DNA of 55,690 bases from Streptomyces sp. H27-H1. Lineage in GTDB: Bacteria > Actinomycetota > Actinomycetes > Streptomycetales > Streptomycetaceae. The translations under genes and the position numbers were made by a program. The stretch lies in contig NZ_JAPNLJ010000045.1 in NCBI RefSeq assembly GCF_026627445.1, forward strand, positions 1 to 55,690. The letters are read 5' to 3'. The first letter of the stretch is position 1. Each line of letters begins with the position of its first letter. The notes beneath the pieces are model-generated. The model searched no databases. It was given only the letters and a program-made list of their open reading frames with translations, and was not told the DNA's origin. Positions 48,243 through 55,690 of the stretch are shown in pieces.

Positions 48243-49661
48243 ATGCCCATCGAACAGCGCGGAGTCGACACCATCCCGGAGGAGGAGCGGACGAGCGGTC
48301 CCCGTGACCTGATCTCGATCCTCCTCGGCTCCAATCTCTGCCTCGGTGTGATCGTCTTCGGCTGGCTGCCCCCGTCCTTCGGACTGGGACTGTGGCCGTC
48401 GGTCACCGCCATCGTGACCGGCACCCTCGTCGGCATCGCCTTCACCGCGCCGCTGGCGCTCGTCTCCCTGCGCACGGGGACCAACCTGTCCACCTCCAGC
48501 GGCGCCCAGTTCGGCGTCCGCGGCCGGCTCGTCGGCTCGGTGGTCGGCCTGCTGCTCTCGCTCGGCTACACCGCGCTGACCCTGTGGATAGGCGGCGACG
48601 TGATGGTCGGCACCCTGTCCCGGCTCACCGGACTGCCGGACACCGGCCTCTCCCGGGCCGTGATGTACGGCGTACTCGCCGCGTGCACCGTCGTCGGAGC
48701 CGTCTTCGGCTACCGACTGCTGCTGCGCATGAGCAAGGTGCTCTCCATCGGCATGGTGGTGCTGCTGGCCGTCGGCATATACGCCTACGCCCCGGACTTC
48801 ACCGCCGCCGCGCCCGTGGACACCTATCTGCTGGGCTCCTTCTGGCCGACCTGGCTGCTTGCCGCCGTCGCAGCCGGGCTCAGCGGGCCCGTCGCCTTCA
48901 TCACCCTGCTCGGCGACTACACCCGCTACGTCTCCCCCACGAAGCACAGCTCCCGCAAGGTCTTCTGGGCCACCTGCTTCGGCCTGCTGATCGGCCTCCT
49001 GATCCCGCAGCTGTTCGGCACCTACACCGCGCTCGCCGCCAAAGCCGGCGCCGAGTACGCCGGGCCGCTGGTCGAGGCCGCGCCGTTCTGGTACCTGGTC
49101 CCGCTGCTCGCCGCCGCCGCGGCCGGTTCGGTGGGCAACGCCGGGCTGATGCTCTACTCCATGGGCCTCGACCTCGACGCCATCATCCCCAAGGCCACCC
49201 GGACCAAGGCCACCGTGATCGCCGCGGCCGTCGCCACCGCCTTCGTGTTCATCGGCTCCTTCTCGTGGGACGTGCAGTCCGCGATGACCTCGTTCGTGCT
49301 GCTGCTGACCGCGATCGGCACCCCGTGGGCCGTGGTCACCCTCATCGGCTACGTCCGCTGCCGCGGCCGGTACGACGCCGACGCCCTCCAGGTCTTCAAC
49401 CGCCGCTCGGTGGGTGGGATCTACTGGTACCGCGGCGGCTGGAACGTGGCCGCCACCCTCTCCTGGGTGATCGGCGCGGGCGTCGGCCTGCTCGCCGTGA
49501 CCACCCCGTTCTACGAGGGCCCCCTGCTGGCCCTGACCGGTGGCGTGGACTGCTCCTTCGTCCTGTCCGGCCTCGCCGGCGGCCTGGTCTACACGGCACT
49601 GACCGCCCGCACCGCCCCCGCCCCGGCGCCCGCCGCCGCCGAGGAGCCGGTCGCCGCGTAG
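48243..49661 (+). CDS. NCS1-family nucleobase/cytosine permease
   Basis: The 472-residue permease has about 12 membrane spans and the NCS1 pattern: N-terminal ISILLGSNLCLGVIVFGWLP, then GLSGPVAFITLLGDYTRYV in the middle. It resembles cytosine/purine (CodB-like) transporters; members also carry allantoin, hydantoin or thiamine, so the substrate is open. It is divergent from the urease-like operon and probably imports its nitrogen source. ATG 48243 follows GGGAG. Confidence 0.88.
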   Translation: MPIEQRGVDTIPEEERTSGPRDLISILLGSNLCLGVIVFGWLPPSFGLGLWPSVTAIVTGTLVGIAFTAPLALVSLRTGTNLSTSSGAQFGVRGRLVGSVVGLLLSLGYTALTLWIGGDVMVGTLSRLTGLPDTGLSRAVMYGVLAACTVVGAVFGYRLLLRMSKVLSIGMVVLLAVGIYAYAPDFTAAAPVDTYLLGSFWPTWLLAAVAAGLSGPVAFITLLGDYTRYVSPTKHSSRKVFWATCFGLLIGLLIPQLFGTYTALAAKAGAEYAGPLVEAAPFWYLVPLLAAAAAGSVGNAGLMLYSMGLDLDAIIPKATRTKATVIAAAVATAFVFIGSFSWDVQSAMTSFVLLLTAIGTPWAVVTLIGYVRCRGRYDADALQVFNRRSVGGIYWYRGGWNVAATLSWVIGAGVGLLAVTTPFYEGPLLALTGGVDCSFVLSGLAGGLVYTALTARTAPAPAPAAAEEPVAA

Positions 49662-49669
49662 GACTCCCC

Positions 49670-49726
49670 CGTACGCACGAAGGCCCGCGCCCCCTCCTCG
49701 CAGGGGCGCGGGCCTTCGTGCGTACG
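49670..49726. terminator. Long bidirectional terminator
   Basis: A perfect 24-bp stem (49670-49693 with 49703-49726) and 9-nt loop between the convergent permease and ilvE genes. Confidence 0.88.
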
Positions 49727-49737
49727 GCTTGCGGGTT

Positions 49738-50838
49738 CTAGCCGAGCGGGTGCATCCAGCCGTGGGTGTCGGCGTTGTGGCCGGTCTGGAGGTCCAGCAG
49801 CGCCTTGCGGAGCTTCATGGTGACCTCGCCGGGCTCGCCGTTGCCCTGGGTCCAGTTGGCGCGCTCCGACTTGACGGAGCCGACGGGGGTGATCACGGCG
49901 GCGGTACCGCAGGCGAAGACCTCGGTCAGCGTGCCGTTCTCGTTGTCGCGCTTCCAGTCCTCGGTGGTGATCCGGCCTTCCTCGGCGGTGTAGCCGAGGT
50001 CGCGGGCGATGGTGAGGAGGGAGTCGCGGGTGATGCCGGGGAGGAGCGAGCCGGTGAGCTCGGGGGTGACGATCCGCTGCGCTTCGCCTTCCTGGCCGTA
50101 GACGAAGTAGAGGTTCATCCCGCCCATCTCCTCGATCCAGCGGTGCTCGACGGCGTCGAGCCAGACCACCTGGTCGCAGCCGTGCTCGGCGGCCTGAGCC
50201 TGCGCGACGAGCGAGGCGGCGTAGTTGCCGCCGGTCTTCGCGGCGCCGGTGCCGCCCTTGACCGCGCGCACGTACTCCTCGGAGAGCCAGACGGAGACGG
50301 GCTTGACCCCGCCGGGGAAGTACGCGCCGGCGGGCGAGGCGATGACGATGAAGAGGAACTCGTTGGCCGGGCGGACGCCGAGGCCGACCTCCGAGGCGAA
50401 CATGAACGGCCGCAGGTAGAGCGAGGCCTCGCCGGAGTCCGGCACCCAGGCGCGGTCCTGCTTGATGAGCGCGTCGCAGGCCTCGATGAACAGCTCGGTC
50501 GGCAGCTCCGGCATCGCCATGCGGCGGGCGGAGGCCTGGAAGCGCTCGGCGTTCGCCTGCGGACGGAAGGTCGCGACGGTGCCGTCGGGCTGCTTGTAGG
50601 CCTTGAGCCCCTCGAAGATCGTCTGCGCGTAGTGCAGGGTCATGTTCGCCGGGTCCATCGACAGGGGCGCGTAGGGGACCAGCTCGGCGTCGTGCCAACC
50701 GCGGCCCTCGGTCCACTTGACCGTGACCATGTGGTCCGTGAAGTGGCGGCCGAAACCGGGGTTCGTCAGGATCGCTTCGCGCTCCGCGGCGGACAGGGGG
50801 TTCGAGGAGGGCTTCAGCTCGATCGTGGGCGTCGTCAT
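49738..50838 (-). CDS. ilvE: Branched-chain amino acid aminotransferase
   Basis: The 366-residue fold-type IV PLP enzyme transaminates the final keto acids to Leu, Ile and Val. It has LHYAQTIFEGLKAYKQPDG near residue 68, the PLP lysine in GAAKTGGNYAAS near residue 204, and EVFACGTAAVITPV near residue 314. ATG 50838 starts MTTPTIELKPSSNPL. It lies downstream of leuB, separated by 230 bp with a hairpin. Confidence 0.95.
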   Translation of the reverse strand: MTTPTIELKPSSNPLSAAEREAILTNPGFGRHFTDHMVTVKWTEGRGWHDAELVPYAPLSMDPANMTLHYAQTIFEGLKAYKQPDGTVATFRPQANAERFQASARRMAMPELPTELFIEACDALIKQDRAWVPDSGEASLYLRPFMFASEVGLGVRPANEFLFIVIASPAGAYFPGGVKPVSVWLSEEYVRAVKGGTGAAKTGGNYAASLVAQAQAAEHGCDQVVWLDAVEHRWIEEMGGMNLYFVYGQEGEAQRIVTPELTGSLLPGITRDSLLTIARDLGYTAEEGRITTEDWKRDNENGTLTEVFACGTAAVITPVGSVKSERANWTQGNGEPGEVTMKLRKALLDLQTGHNADTHGWMHPLG

Positions 50839-51012
50839 GAGTGCTTGTCCTTCACCGGTTGTGTATGGCGGACCGCGCTCACGGCGTACTAGGACGTCCG
50901 AGCTTCCCCGTATTCCGCGGCCTCGCGTTCGATTATCGCGCGGGAGGGGGCTTCGGTGAAACGGGGTGATTGCGGCCCAGGAGAGATGGTGACACCCGGG
51001 GCCGCACAGGAA

Positions 51013-51048
51013 AAGCCGCCGGGTGCGGTGATCGCGACCCGGCGGCTT
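51013..51048. terminator. leuB terminator hairpin
   Basis: A 12-bp perfect stem (51013-51024 with 51037-51048), 21 bp after the leuB stop. On the minus strand the left arm ends in CTTTT, a short T-run. Confidence 0.7.
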
Positions 51049-51069
51049 CCTTGAACTGGGGCTACCGGG

Positions 51070-52110
51070 TCAGCCGGCTACTCGAGCGGCGAGGGCGTCG
51101 CCGATCGCGTCGGTGGAGCGGAAGGTGCCGTCGCGCTCGGCCAGGTCGGCGCAGACCGCGTCCTCGATGCGGACGGCCTGGTCCTCGTAGCCGAGGTGGC
51201 GCAGCAGGAGGGCGACCGAGAGGATCGTCGCGGTCGGGTCGGCCTTGCCGGTGCCGGCGATGTCCGGGGCCGAGCCGTGGACGGGCTCGAACATGGACGG
51301 GAAGGCGCCGGTCGGGTTGATGTTGCCCGAGGCGGCCAGACCGATTCCGCCGGTCACGGCGGCGGCCAGGTCGGTGAGGATGTCACCGAAGAGGTTGTCC
51401 GTGACGATGACGTCGAAGCGCTCGGGCTGGGTGACGAAGAAGATCGTCGCGGCATCGACGTGCAGGTAGTCGGTGGTGACCTCGGGGTACTCCTGGCCGA
51501 CCTTGTCGAAGATGTTCTTCCACAGGTGACCGGCGTACACGAGGACGTTGTTCTTGTGGACCAGCGTCAGCTTCTTGCGCGGGCGGCCGTTGGCACGCTC
51601 GTACGCGTCGCGGACCACGCGCTCGACACCGTAGGCCGTGTTGATGCTGACCTCGGTGGCCACCTCGGCCGGGGTACCGGTGCGCAGGCTGCCGCCGTTG
51701 CCGGTGTACGGGCCTTCGGTGCCCTCGCGGACCACGACGAAGTCGATCTCCGGACGGCCGGCGAGCGGGGTGGCCGTGTTGGGGAAGAGCTTCGACGGGC
51801 GCAGGTTGATGAAGTGGTCGAAGGCGAAGCGGAGCTTCAGCAGCAGACCGCGCTCCAGGACGCCCGACGGGACCGAGGGGTCGCCGATGGCGCCCAGCAG
51901 GATCGCGTCGTGGTGCTTGAGGGCCTCGAGCTCCGCCTCCGGGAGGGTTTCACCGGTGCGGTGCCAGCGCTGGGCGCCGAGGTCGTATTCCTGGGTCTCC
52001 AGCTTCACATCCTGGGGCAGGACCGCGGTAAGGACCTTGAGGCCCTGAGCCACGACTTCCTGGCCGATGCCATCACCGGGGATCACTGCGAGATTGATGC
52101 TGGTCGACAT
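51070..52110 (-). CDS. leuB: 3-isopropylmalate dehydrogenase
   Basis: The 346-residue decarboxylating dehydrogenase oxidises 3-isopropylmalate in leucine synthesis (and beta-methylmalate from the citramalate route). It has NLAVIPGDGIGQEVV near residue 6, the substrate region LRPSKLFP, VREGTEGPYTGNGG, and the NAD site EPVHGSAPDIAGTGKADP. ATG 52110 has AAGGAG 12 nt upstream. A large palindrome lies 32 bp upstream. Confidence 0.95.
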   Translation of the reverse strand: MSTSINLAVIPGDGIGQEVVAQGLKVLTAVLPQDVKLETQEYDLGAQRWHRTGETLPEAELEALKHHDAILLGAIGDPSVPSGVLERGLLLKLRFAFDHFINLRPSKLFPNTATPLAGRPEIDFVVVREGTEGPYTGNGGSLRTGTPAEVATEVSINTAYGVERVVRDAYERANGRPRKKLTLVHKNNVLVYAGHLWKNIFDKVGQEYPEVTTDYLHVDAATIFFVTQPERFDVIVTDNLFGDILTDLAAAVTGGIGLAASGNINPTGAFPSMFEPVHGSAPDIAGTGKADPTATILSVALLLRHLGYEDQAVRIEDAVCADLAERDGTFRSTDAIGDALAARVAG

Positions 52111-52141
52111 GGTGGAACCGTACTCCTTGTCCCACCCCTCA

Positions 52142-52176
52142 GACATCTTGCGTCCATCATGTGGACGCAAGATGTC
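52142..52176. promoter_or_regulatory. Perfect 15-5-15 palindrome upstream of leuB
   Basis: 52142-52156 pairs perfectly with 52162-52176 around TCATG; the half-site is TGGACGCAAGATGTC. No T-run follows. It lies between the 44-residue gene and leuB, so it is either an operator for leuB, a terminator of the small gene, or an mRNA structure. Confidence 0.6.
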
Positions 52177-52212
52177 CGGGCCGGGGAGCGCTCAACTGCA
52201 GGTGGCGGCAGG

Positions 52213-52347
52213 TCAGTGCCCGGTGGAGCCGCCGTTGTCGCGGCGGTCCAGCGCACGCTGCAGGGCGGCGGCGGCGTTCTTCCGGTCGACGTCCGCGGCG
52301 GCGGAGCGGCGGACGCGGCGGGCGGTGGTGGAAGCGGTGTGCGTCAT
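52213..52347 (-). CDS. Small basic protein, 44 residues
   Basis: The frame begins MTHTASTTARRVRRSAAADV and ends DRRDNGGSTGH. AAGGAG lies 9 nt before ATG 52347, and third positions are G/C-rich. It is basic, helical (NAAAALQRALDRR) and has no membrane segment. No function is recognised. It is co-directional with leuB, 102 bp upstream. A possible promoter is GAGACA-17-TACGTT on the minus strand (52505-52533). Confidence 0.6.
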   Translation of the reverse strand: MTHTASTTARRVRRSAAADVDRKNAAAALQRALDRRDNGGSTGH

Positions 52348-52607
52348 GGTGATCGACTCCTTGAGATCACGGCGTGGCGGGGCCACGGATGAGGGGTTCC
52401 TTCAAGGCGCCGGAAGAGGCGGGGAGCGGTGCGCGACAGGGGTTGCCTGCCATGGGGCGCGCGCTCTCGACCGCCATTCGCCGGATCGGCGAGACGTTCG
52501 GCTTCTACAACGTAAGCCAGCTCCCGCTGTATGTCTCCGCAATTACTCGGACTTCCTACTATCTGAGACGCGAAACCCCTCGGAAGGCCTCCGTTCGTGG
52601 CTCCACT

Positions 52608-52811
52608 TCAGGCCTTGGAGGACCGAAGCTCCCTGCTCAGAGCCCTGACGGCGAGGGTGGCAGCCGATTCCGGCGTGGTGACGTATCCCACCTGCCTCAC
52701 AGGCCCCGAGGGGCCCAGATCGGTGATCTCGACGTCCGCTCGCGCCTCCCTCAGCGACAGCTCCGGGAGAATCGCCATGCCGAGCCCGCGCCCGACCATG
52801 GTCAGCACCAT
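52608..52811 (-). pseudogene. LysR-type regulator, C-terminal remnant
   Basis: About 67 codons match the end of a LysR effector domain: MVGRGLGMAILPELSL, then VRQVGYVTTPESAATLAVRA. The helix-turn-helix and the first effector subdomain are missing. The homology stops near 52812-52830, where sequence switches to a plus-strand oxidoreductase fragment. Confidence 0.7.
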
Positions 52812-52851
52812 CCCGTCGTCCCGCGCCTCCCGCGACCCGGGCCTCGCCGAC

Positions 52852-53256
52852 GGGCCGGTCGGCGAGCAGCTCGCACAGGCCGCGCCCGACGGGATCGACG
52901 TCTACGTGGACAGCGTCGGCGGGGACCACCTGGAGGGCGCGATCGACGTGCTGCGCGAGTACGGGCGGATCGCCTGGGTCGGCGAGATCTCGATGTACAA
53001 CGGCGACCGCTTCCCCGCGGCGCCCCGCAACCTCTTCGAGGTCGTACGCAAGTCGCCGCGCCTGGAAGGGGTATTGGTTCGCAATCACACCAATATGCAG
53101 GACGAGCTGGAGGACTTCCTCGTCCCGCACCTGCGCAGCGGCCGGATTGGTACCGACACCACCGTTGTGCAGGGATTTGCTCACACGGTGGACGCCTTCC
53201 GGGGCATGCTCCGGGGGGACAACCTGGGCAAAGCGCTCGTACGAATCAACGACTGA
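52852..53256 (+). pseudogene. MDR-family NADPH oxidoreductase, C-terminal remnant
   Basis: About 134 codons match the C-terminal part of medium-chain (curcumin/alkenal reductase-like) oxidoreductases: PDGIDVYVDSVGGDHLEGAI, RNLFEVVRKSPRLEG, TVDAFRGMLRGDNLGKALV. The N-terminal catalytic domain and most of the Rossmann fold are absent. The frame stays open upstream only by reading antisense to the LysR remnant. Confidence 0.75.
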
Positions 53257-53272
53257 ATCCGGCCGACCGGAT

Positions 53273-53290
53273 GTTCACCGAGTTCTTACC
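53273..53290 (+). promoter_or_regulatory. PHO-box-like direct repeat upstream of phospholipase
   Basis: GTTCACCGA (53273-53281) is followed directly by GTTCTTACC (53282-53290). Streptomyces PhoP binds GTTCACC-type direct repeats, normally of 11-nt period, so this is a weak match. TTGACG at 53307-53312 may be a -35 element. Confidence 0.3.
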
Positions 53291-53375
53291 GCACGGATGT
53301 AGACCTTTGACGCGGCTGCCGCCACTCTTGCGGTCAATGTGCCAGCGGGGCACTTGAGTTGGAGGCGAGTAGCCA

Positions 53376-55406
53376 GTGACACCTCTCAGCCGCAGGGGAT
53401 TCGTGGGAATCGGTGCCGGGCTGATGGCAGGTGCCGCCCTGCCCGCGATCGCGCCGGCCTCGGCGGCCGCCGCGGCCGCGTCCGGCACGATCACCGACGT
53501 GAAGCACGTGGTGATCCTGATGCAGGAGAACCGCAGCTTCGACCACTACTTCGGCAAGCTGAAGGGTGTCCGCGGCTTCGGCGACCGCGCCGCCGGTAAC
53601 ATCCCGGGCGGCTGGGGCATGTTCAACCAGCCCAACTGGGGCGGCCGCCAGTACCCGTGGAAGCTCAGCTCCACCCCGCCGGTGGGCGGGGTGGACGGCG
53701 AGACCCTCGCCCAGTGCAACGGCGACCTCCCGCACAGCTGGAACTCGCAGCACGCGGCCTGGAACAAGGGCCGCCTGGACAACTTCGTCACCGGCGTCGG
53801 CAACACCCGCACCCTCGGGTACCTCGACCGCGGCGACATACCGTTCCACTACGGCATCGCCGACAACTACACGGTCTGCGACGCCTACTTCTGCTCCACC
53901 CTGAGCGCGACCGGCCCCAACCGCACCTTCCTGTGGAGCGGCAAGGTCGACGCGGGCAGCAAGGACGGCGGCGACGAGTCCGGGCTGACCTGGGAGACGT
54001 ACGCCGAGGCCCTCCAGCGGGCCGGCATGAGCTGGAAGGTGTACCAGAACGCCCAGGACAACTACGGGGACAACGGGCTCGCCTACTTCAAGAAGTTCAC
54101 GGACGCCGCCCCCGGCAACCCGCTGCGGGACCGCGGCATGGGCTCCGTCCCCAAGGTCACCGGCTCCACCCCCGACGACATCGCCGCCGCCATCCGCGCG
54201 GACGTCGTCGCGGGCACCCTGCCCCAGGTCTCCTGGGTCGTGGCGAACGAGGCCTTCTCCGAGCACCCGTACGCCCCGCCCGGTGACGGCGCGCACTTCG
54301 TCGACCTGGTCTACCGCGCTCTCTCGGCGAACCCGGAGGTCTTCGACTCCACCGTCCTCTTCCTCAACTACGACGAGAACGACGGCTTCTTCGACCACGT
54401 CCCGCCGCCGGTCGCCCCGCCCGGCACCCCCGGCGAGTACATCGACGGCGTCCCGATCGGGCTCGGCTTCCGCGTCCCGATGATCGTGATGTCGCCGTGG
54501 ACCCGCGGCGGCTGGGTGAGCTCCGAGGTCTTCGACCACACCTCGGTGCTGCGCTTCATGGAGACGTGGACGGCCTCGCTCGGCACCCCGGCCACCTGTC
54601 CGAACATCAGCGCGTGGCGCCGCAAGGTCACCGGCGACCTGACGGGCGTCTTCGACTTCGCGCACCCGGTCTACGGGGTTCCCGCCGGCCTCCCGTCCAC
54701 GGCCAAGGTCATCGGCCAGGCGACCTGCGGCCCGCTCTCCAACCCGGTGCCGCAGGACAACGCGCAGCCGGTGCAGGAGCCCGGGAACCGGCCCGCGCGG
54801 GCCCTTCCGTACCAGGTCAACGGCAACCTGGACCGCTTCGAGTTCGGGGCGGCCGGCAAGATCCTCGCCTGGTTCTCGATGACGAACACGGGCACCGAGG
54901 CGAAGCGGGCGGCGCACTTCTCGATCCACCCGCACCAGTACCGGGACACGGCCGCCTGGCAGTACACGGTGGACGCCGGCGCCACCTCGGCGGACTACTT
55001 CAACATCGGCACCGGCAGCGGCTCCGGCAAGTACGACATCTCGATGTACGGGCCGAACCGCTTCCTGCGGCGCTTCATCGGGGACGCCTCGAAGGCGGGC
55101 AAGGCGATCGAGGTCGCGGCCCGCTTCGCGGTGGAGCCGGGCACCGGCAAGACGGCGCTCTACCTCAAGATGACGAACACCTCCGCCTCGCCGGTCACCT
55201 TCACGATCCGTGCGAACGCCTACCGCACGGACGGCCCGTGGACGTACACCGTGCCGGCGAACTCCTCGCGCGAGGACTACTTCAACGCCGTCGCCTACCA
55301 GAACGGCTGGTACGACTTCACGCTCCTCGCCGACTCCGACGGCAGCTGGTCGCGCCGCTACACGGGCCACATCGAGACGGGCGCGCCGAGCATCACCGGC
55401 AGCTAG
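53376..55406 (+). CDS. Tat-exported phospholipase C
   Basis: The 676-residue protein has a twin-arginine signal (SRRGFVGIGAGLMAG, cleavage near ASAAAA). The phosphoesterase domain shows QENRSFDHYFG near residue 50, TGPNRTFLWSG near 180 and NYDENDGFFDHV near 333, typical of the non-haemolytic/haemolytic PLC family of Pseudomonas and mycobacteria. Two C-terminal DUF756 beta domains follow (about 475-580 and 585-665). It releases phosphate-headgroups from phosphatidylcholine-type lipids outside the cell. GTG 53376 has GGAGG about 9 nt upstream. Its stop TAG belongs to a CTAG at the edge of an inserted element. Confidence 0.93.
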   Translation: MTPLSRRGFVGIGAGLMAGAALPAIAPASAAAAAASGTITDVKHVVILMQENRSFDHYFGKLKGVRGFGDRAAGNIPGGWGMFNQPNWGGRQYPWKLSSTPPVGGVDGETLAQCNGDLPHSWNSQHAAWNKGRLDNFVTGVGNTRTLGYLDRGDIPFHYGIADNYTVCDAYFCSTLSATGPNRTFLWSGKVDAGSKDGGDESGLTWETYAEALQRAGMSWKVYQNAQDNYGDNGLAYFKKFTDAAPGNPLRDRGMGSVPKVTGSTPDDIAAAIRADVVAGTLPQVSWVVANEAFSEHPYAPPGDGAHFVDLVYRALSANPEVFDSTVLFLNYDENDGFFDHVPPPVAPPGTPGEYIDGVPIGLGFRVPMIVMSPWTRGGWVSSEVFDHTSVLRFMETWTASLGTPATCPNISAWRRKVTGDLTGVFDFAHPVYGVPAGLPSTAKVIGQATCGPLSNPVPQDNAQPVQEPGNRPARALPYQVNGNLDRFEFGAAGKILAWFSMTNTGTEAKRAAHFSIHPHQYRDTAAWQYTVDAGATSADYFNIGTGSGSGKYDISMYGPNRFLRRFIGDASKAGKAIEVAARFAVEPGTGKTALYLKMTNTSASPVTFTIRANAYRTDGPWTYTVPANSSREDYFNAVAYQNGWYDFTLLADSDGSWSRRYTGHIETGAPSITGS

Positions 55407-55567
55407 TGCTGTGGCCGGGAAGGTTTGCCGGGTCGCGGTGTCCGCTGCGGTGCATCGCAAGGCGGAGGGCCGAGGCTCGTACTGGACGTACTTGCCCGGT
55501 CCGACAACGCCGCGAGGTGCCGTGCCGGGCGCCGCGACCCGGTGAACCTTTCCGGTCACCGCACTAG
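55403..55567. mobile_element. MITE-like element with CTAG flanks
   Basis: A 157-bp segment (55407-55563) has 32-bp imperfect terminal inverted repeats (55407-55438 and 55532-55563, 27 of 32 matching; outer TGCTGTGGCCGG, inner GGGTCGCGG) and is flanked by CTAG at 55403-55406 and 55564-55567, a likely 4-bp target duplication. It has no plausible gene. The left CTAG contains the phospholipase stop codon. Confidence 0.65.
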
Positions 55568-55586
55568 GTCCTGTCTGGAGTTCAGA

Positions 55587-55690
55587 TCATGAATGTGGTG
55601 CGATGCTGCGGAGCCAGAGCATCGCACCACACAGATGCAGGCCGGCCTCGTAGCTCTCTGGCGTCTTGTCGAAGCGGAACGCGATGCCGC
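55587..55690 (-). CDS. Transposase, C-terminal end (partial)
   Basis: The last 33 residues of a DDE transposase run off the window: GIAFRFDKTPESYEAGLHL then CGAMLWLRSIAPHS. The FDKTPESY motif is typical of actinobacterial IS5-family transposases. The stop is at 55587-55589, 20 bp from the CTAG at 55564-55567, which probably marks the end of the insertion sequence. Confidence 0.8.
   Translation of the reverse strand, partial: GIAFRFDKTPESYEAGLHLCGAMLWLRSIAPHS

Noticed and set aside
52374..52607. Plus-strand frame containing MGRALSTAIRRIGETFGFYN
   Set aside because: No ribosome-binding site, no family resemblance, and it merges into nonsense antisense to the LysR remnant. I see no supported gene in this stretch, which holds the likely promoter of the 44-residue gene.
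52597..53256. 220-codon plus-strand frame spanning the deletion scar
   Set aside because: Its first third is antisense to the LysR remnant and only the last 134 codons resemble an oxidoreductase, so it is a chimeric frame rather than a gene.
53334..55559. 741-codon frame antisense to the phospholipase gene
   Set aside because: Val/Gly/Arg-rich translation typical of antisense frames in high-GC DNA; the sense strand has a clear Tat signal and catalytic motifs.

Overview
The window is a high-GC actinobacterial chromosome segment, almost certainly Streptomyces. Codons are strongly G/C-biased at third positions, several genes start with GTG or TTG, and several promoters appear leaderless. The gene order (mutM-rnc-rpmF, coaD-rsmD-recG, rpmB, thiDL, ddl-gpsA-plsC-cofC-hupS, leuDC/ndgR, tRNA-Gln/Glu with gltX, two tandem conservons, accB/accE, cimA, a urease-like operon, ilvE, leuB) matches what I remember of the central S. 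coelicolor chromosome. Most of it is conserved core. The last 3 kb (52.4-55.7 kb) is less stable: it has a deletion scar, a small inverted-repeat element and the end of a transposase gene.

Layout. 0-2.1 kb: flavodoxin-like reductase divergent from an HxlR regulator, which converges on mutM. 2.2-8.7 kb (minus): rnc, rpmF, DUF177, a coiled-coil protein, coaD, rsmD, recG. 8.9-13.0 kb: FakA-like kinase, rpmB (plus), thiD-thiL. 13.2-14.0 kb: lone Lrp/AsnC ligand-binding domain and a DUF3515 lipoprotein. 14.0-19.3 kb: ddl, gpsA, plsC, cofC (plus), hupS, a 75-residue protein. 19.4-22.3 kb: leuCD divergent from ndgR. 22.4-23.0 kb: three tRNA-Glu(CTC) and two tRNA-Gln(CTG). 23.0-26.4 kb: HAD phosphatase, gltX, a fumarylacetoacetase-family hydrolase and a 60-residue protein. 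27.0-37.5 kb: two tandem conservons cvnABCD. 37.6-39.4 kb: accE-accB. 39.6-41.8 kb: yceI and a TPM-domain membrane protein. 41.9-43.8 kb: cimA behind a putative attenuator. 43.8-49.7 kb: tetR, agmatine deiminase, ureC, ureAB and a divergent NCS1 permease. 49.7-52.4 kb: ilvE, leuB and a 44-residue protein. 52.6-53.3 kb: LysR and oxidoreductase remnants. 53.4-55.4 kb: a Tat-exported phospholipase C, followed by a MITE-like element and a transposase end.

How the genes work together. Branched-chain amino acid synthesis recurs: cimA (2-oxobutyrate route to isoleucine), leuC, leuD, leuB and ilvE, with NdgR beside leuCD. The thiD/thiL pair, cofC, coaD and accB/accE supply cofactors and malonyl-CoA. 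gltX next to tRNA-Glu and tRNA-Gln fits the indirect Gln-tRNA route expected when GlnRS is absent. The conservons encode membrane-bound sensor kinase-like proteins with a roadblock protein, a DUF742 protein and a small GTPase, resembling a eukaryotic GPCR module. The tetR/agmatine deiminase/urease/permease block looks like a nitrogen-scavenging unit.

Most notable observations: a patchwork of near-identical DNA between the two conservons (gene conversion); a terminator, competing hairpin and mini-ORF upstream of cimA; a urease-like enzyme with all metal ligands but no flap cysteine and no accessory genes in view; and a roughly 157-bp inverted-repeat element flanked by CTAG whose first CTAG supplies the stop codon of the phospholipase gene.
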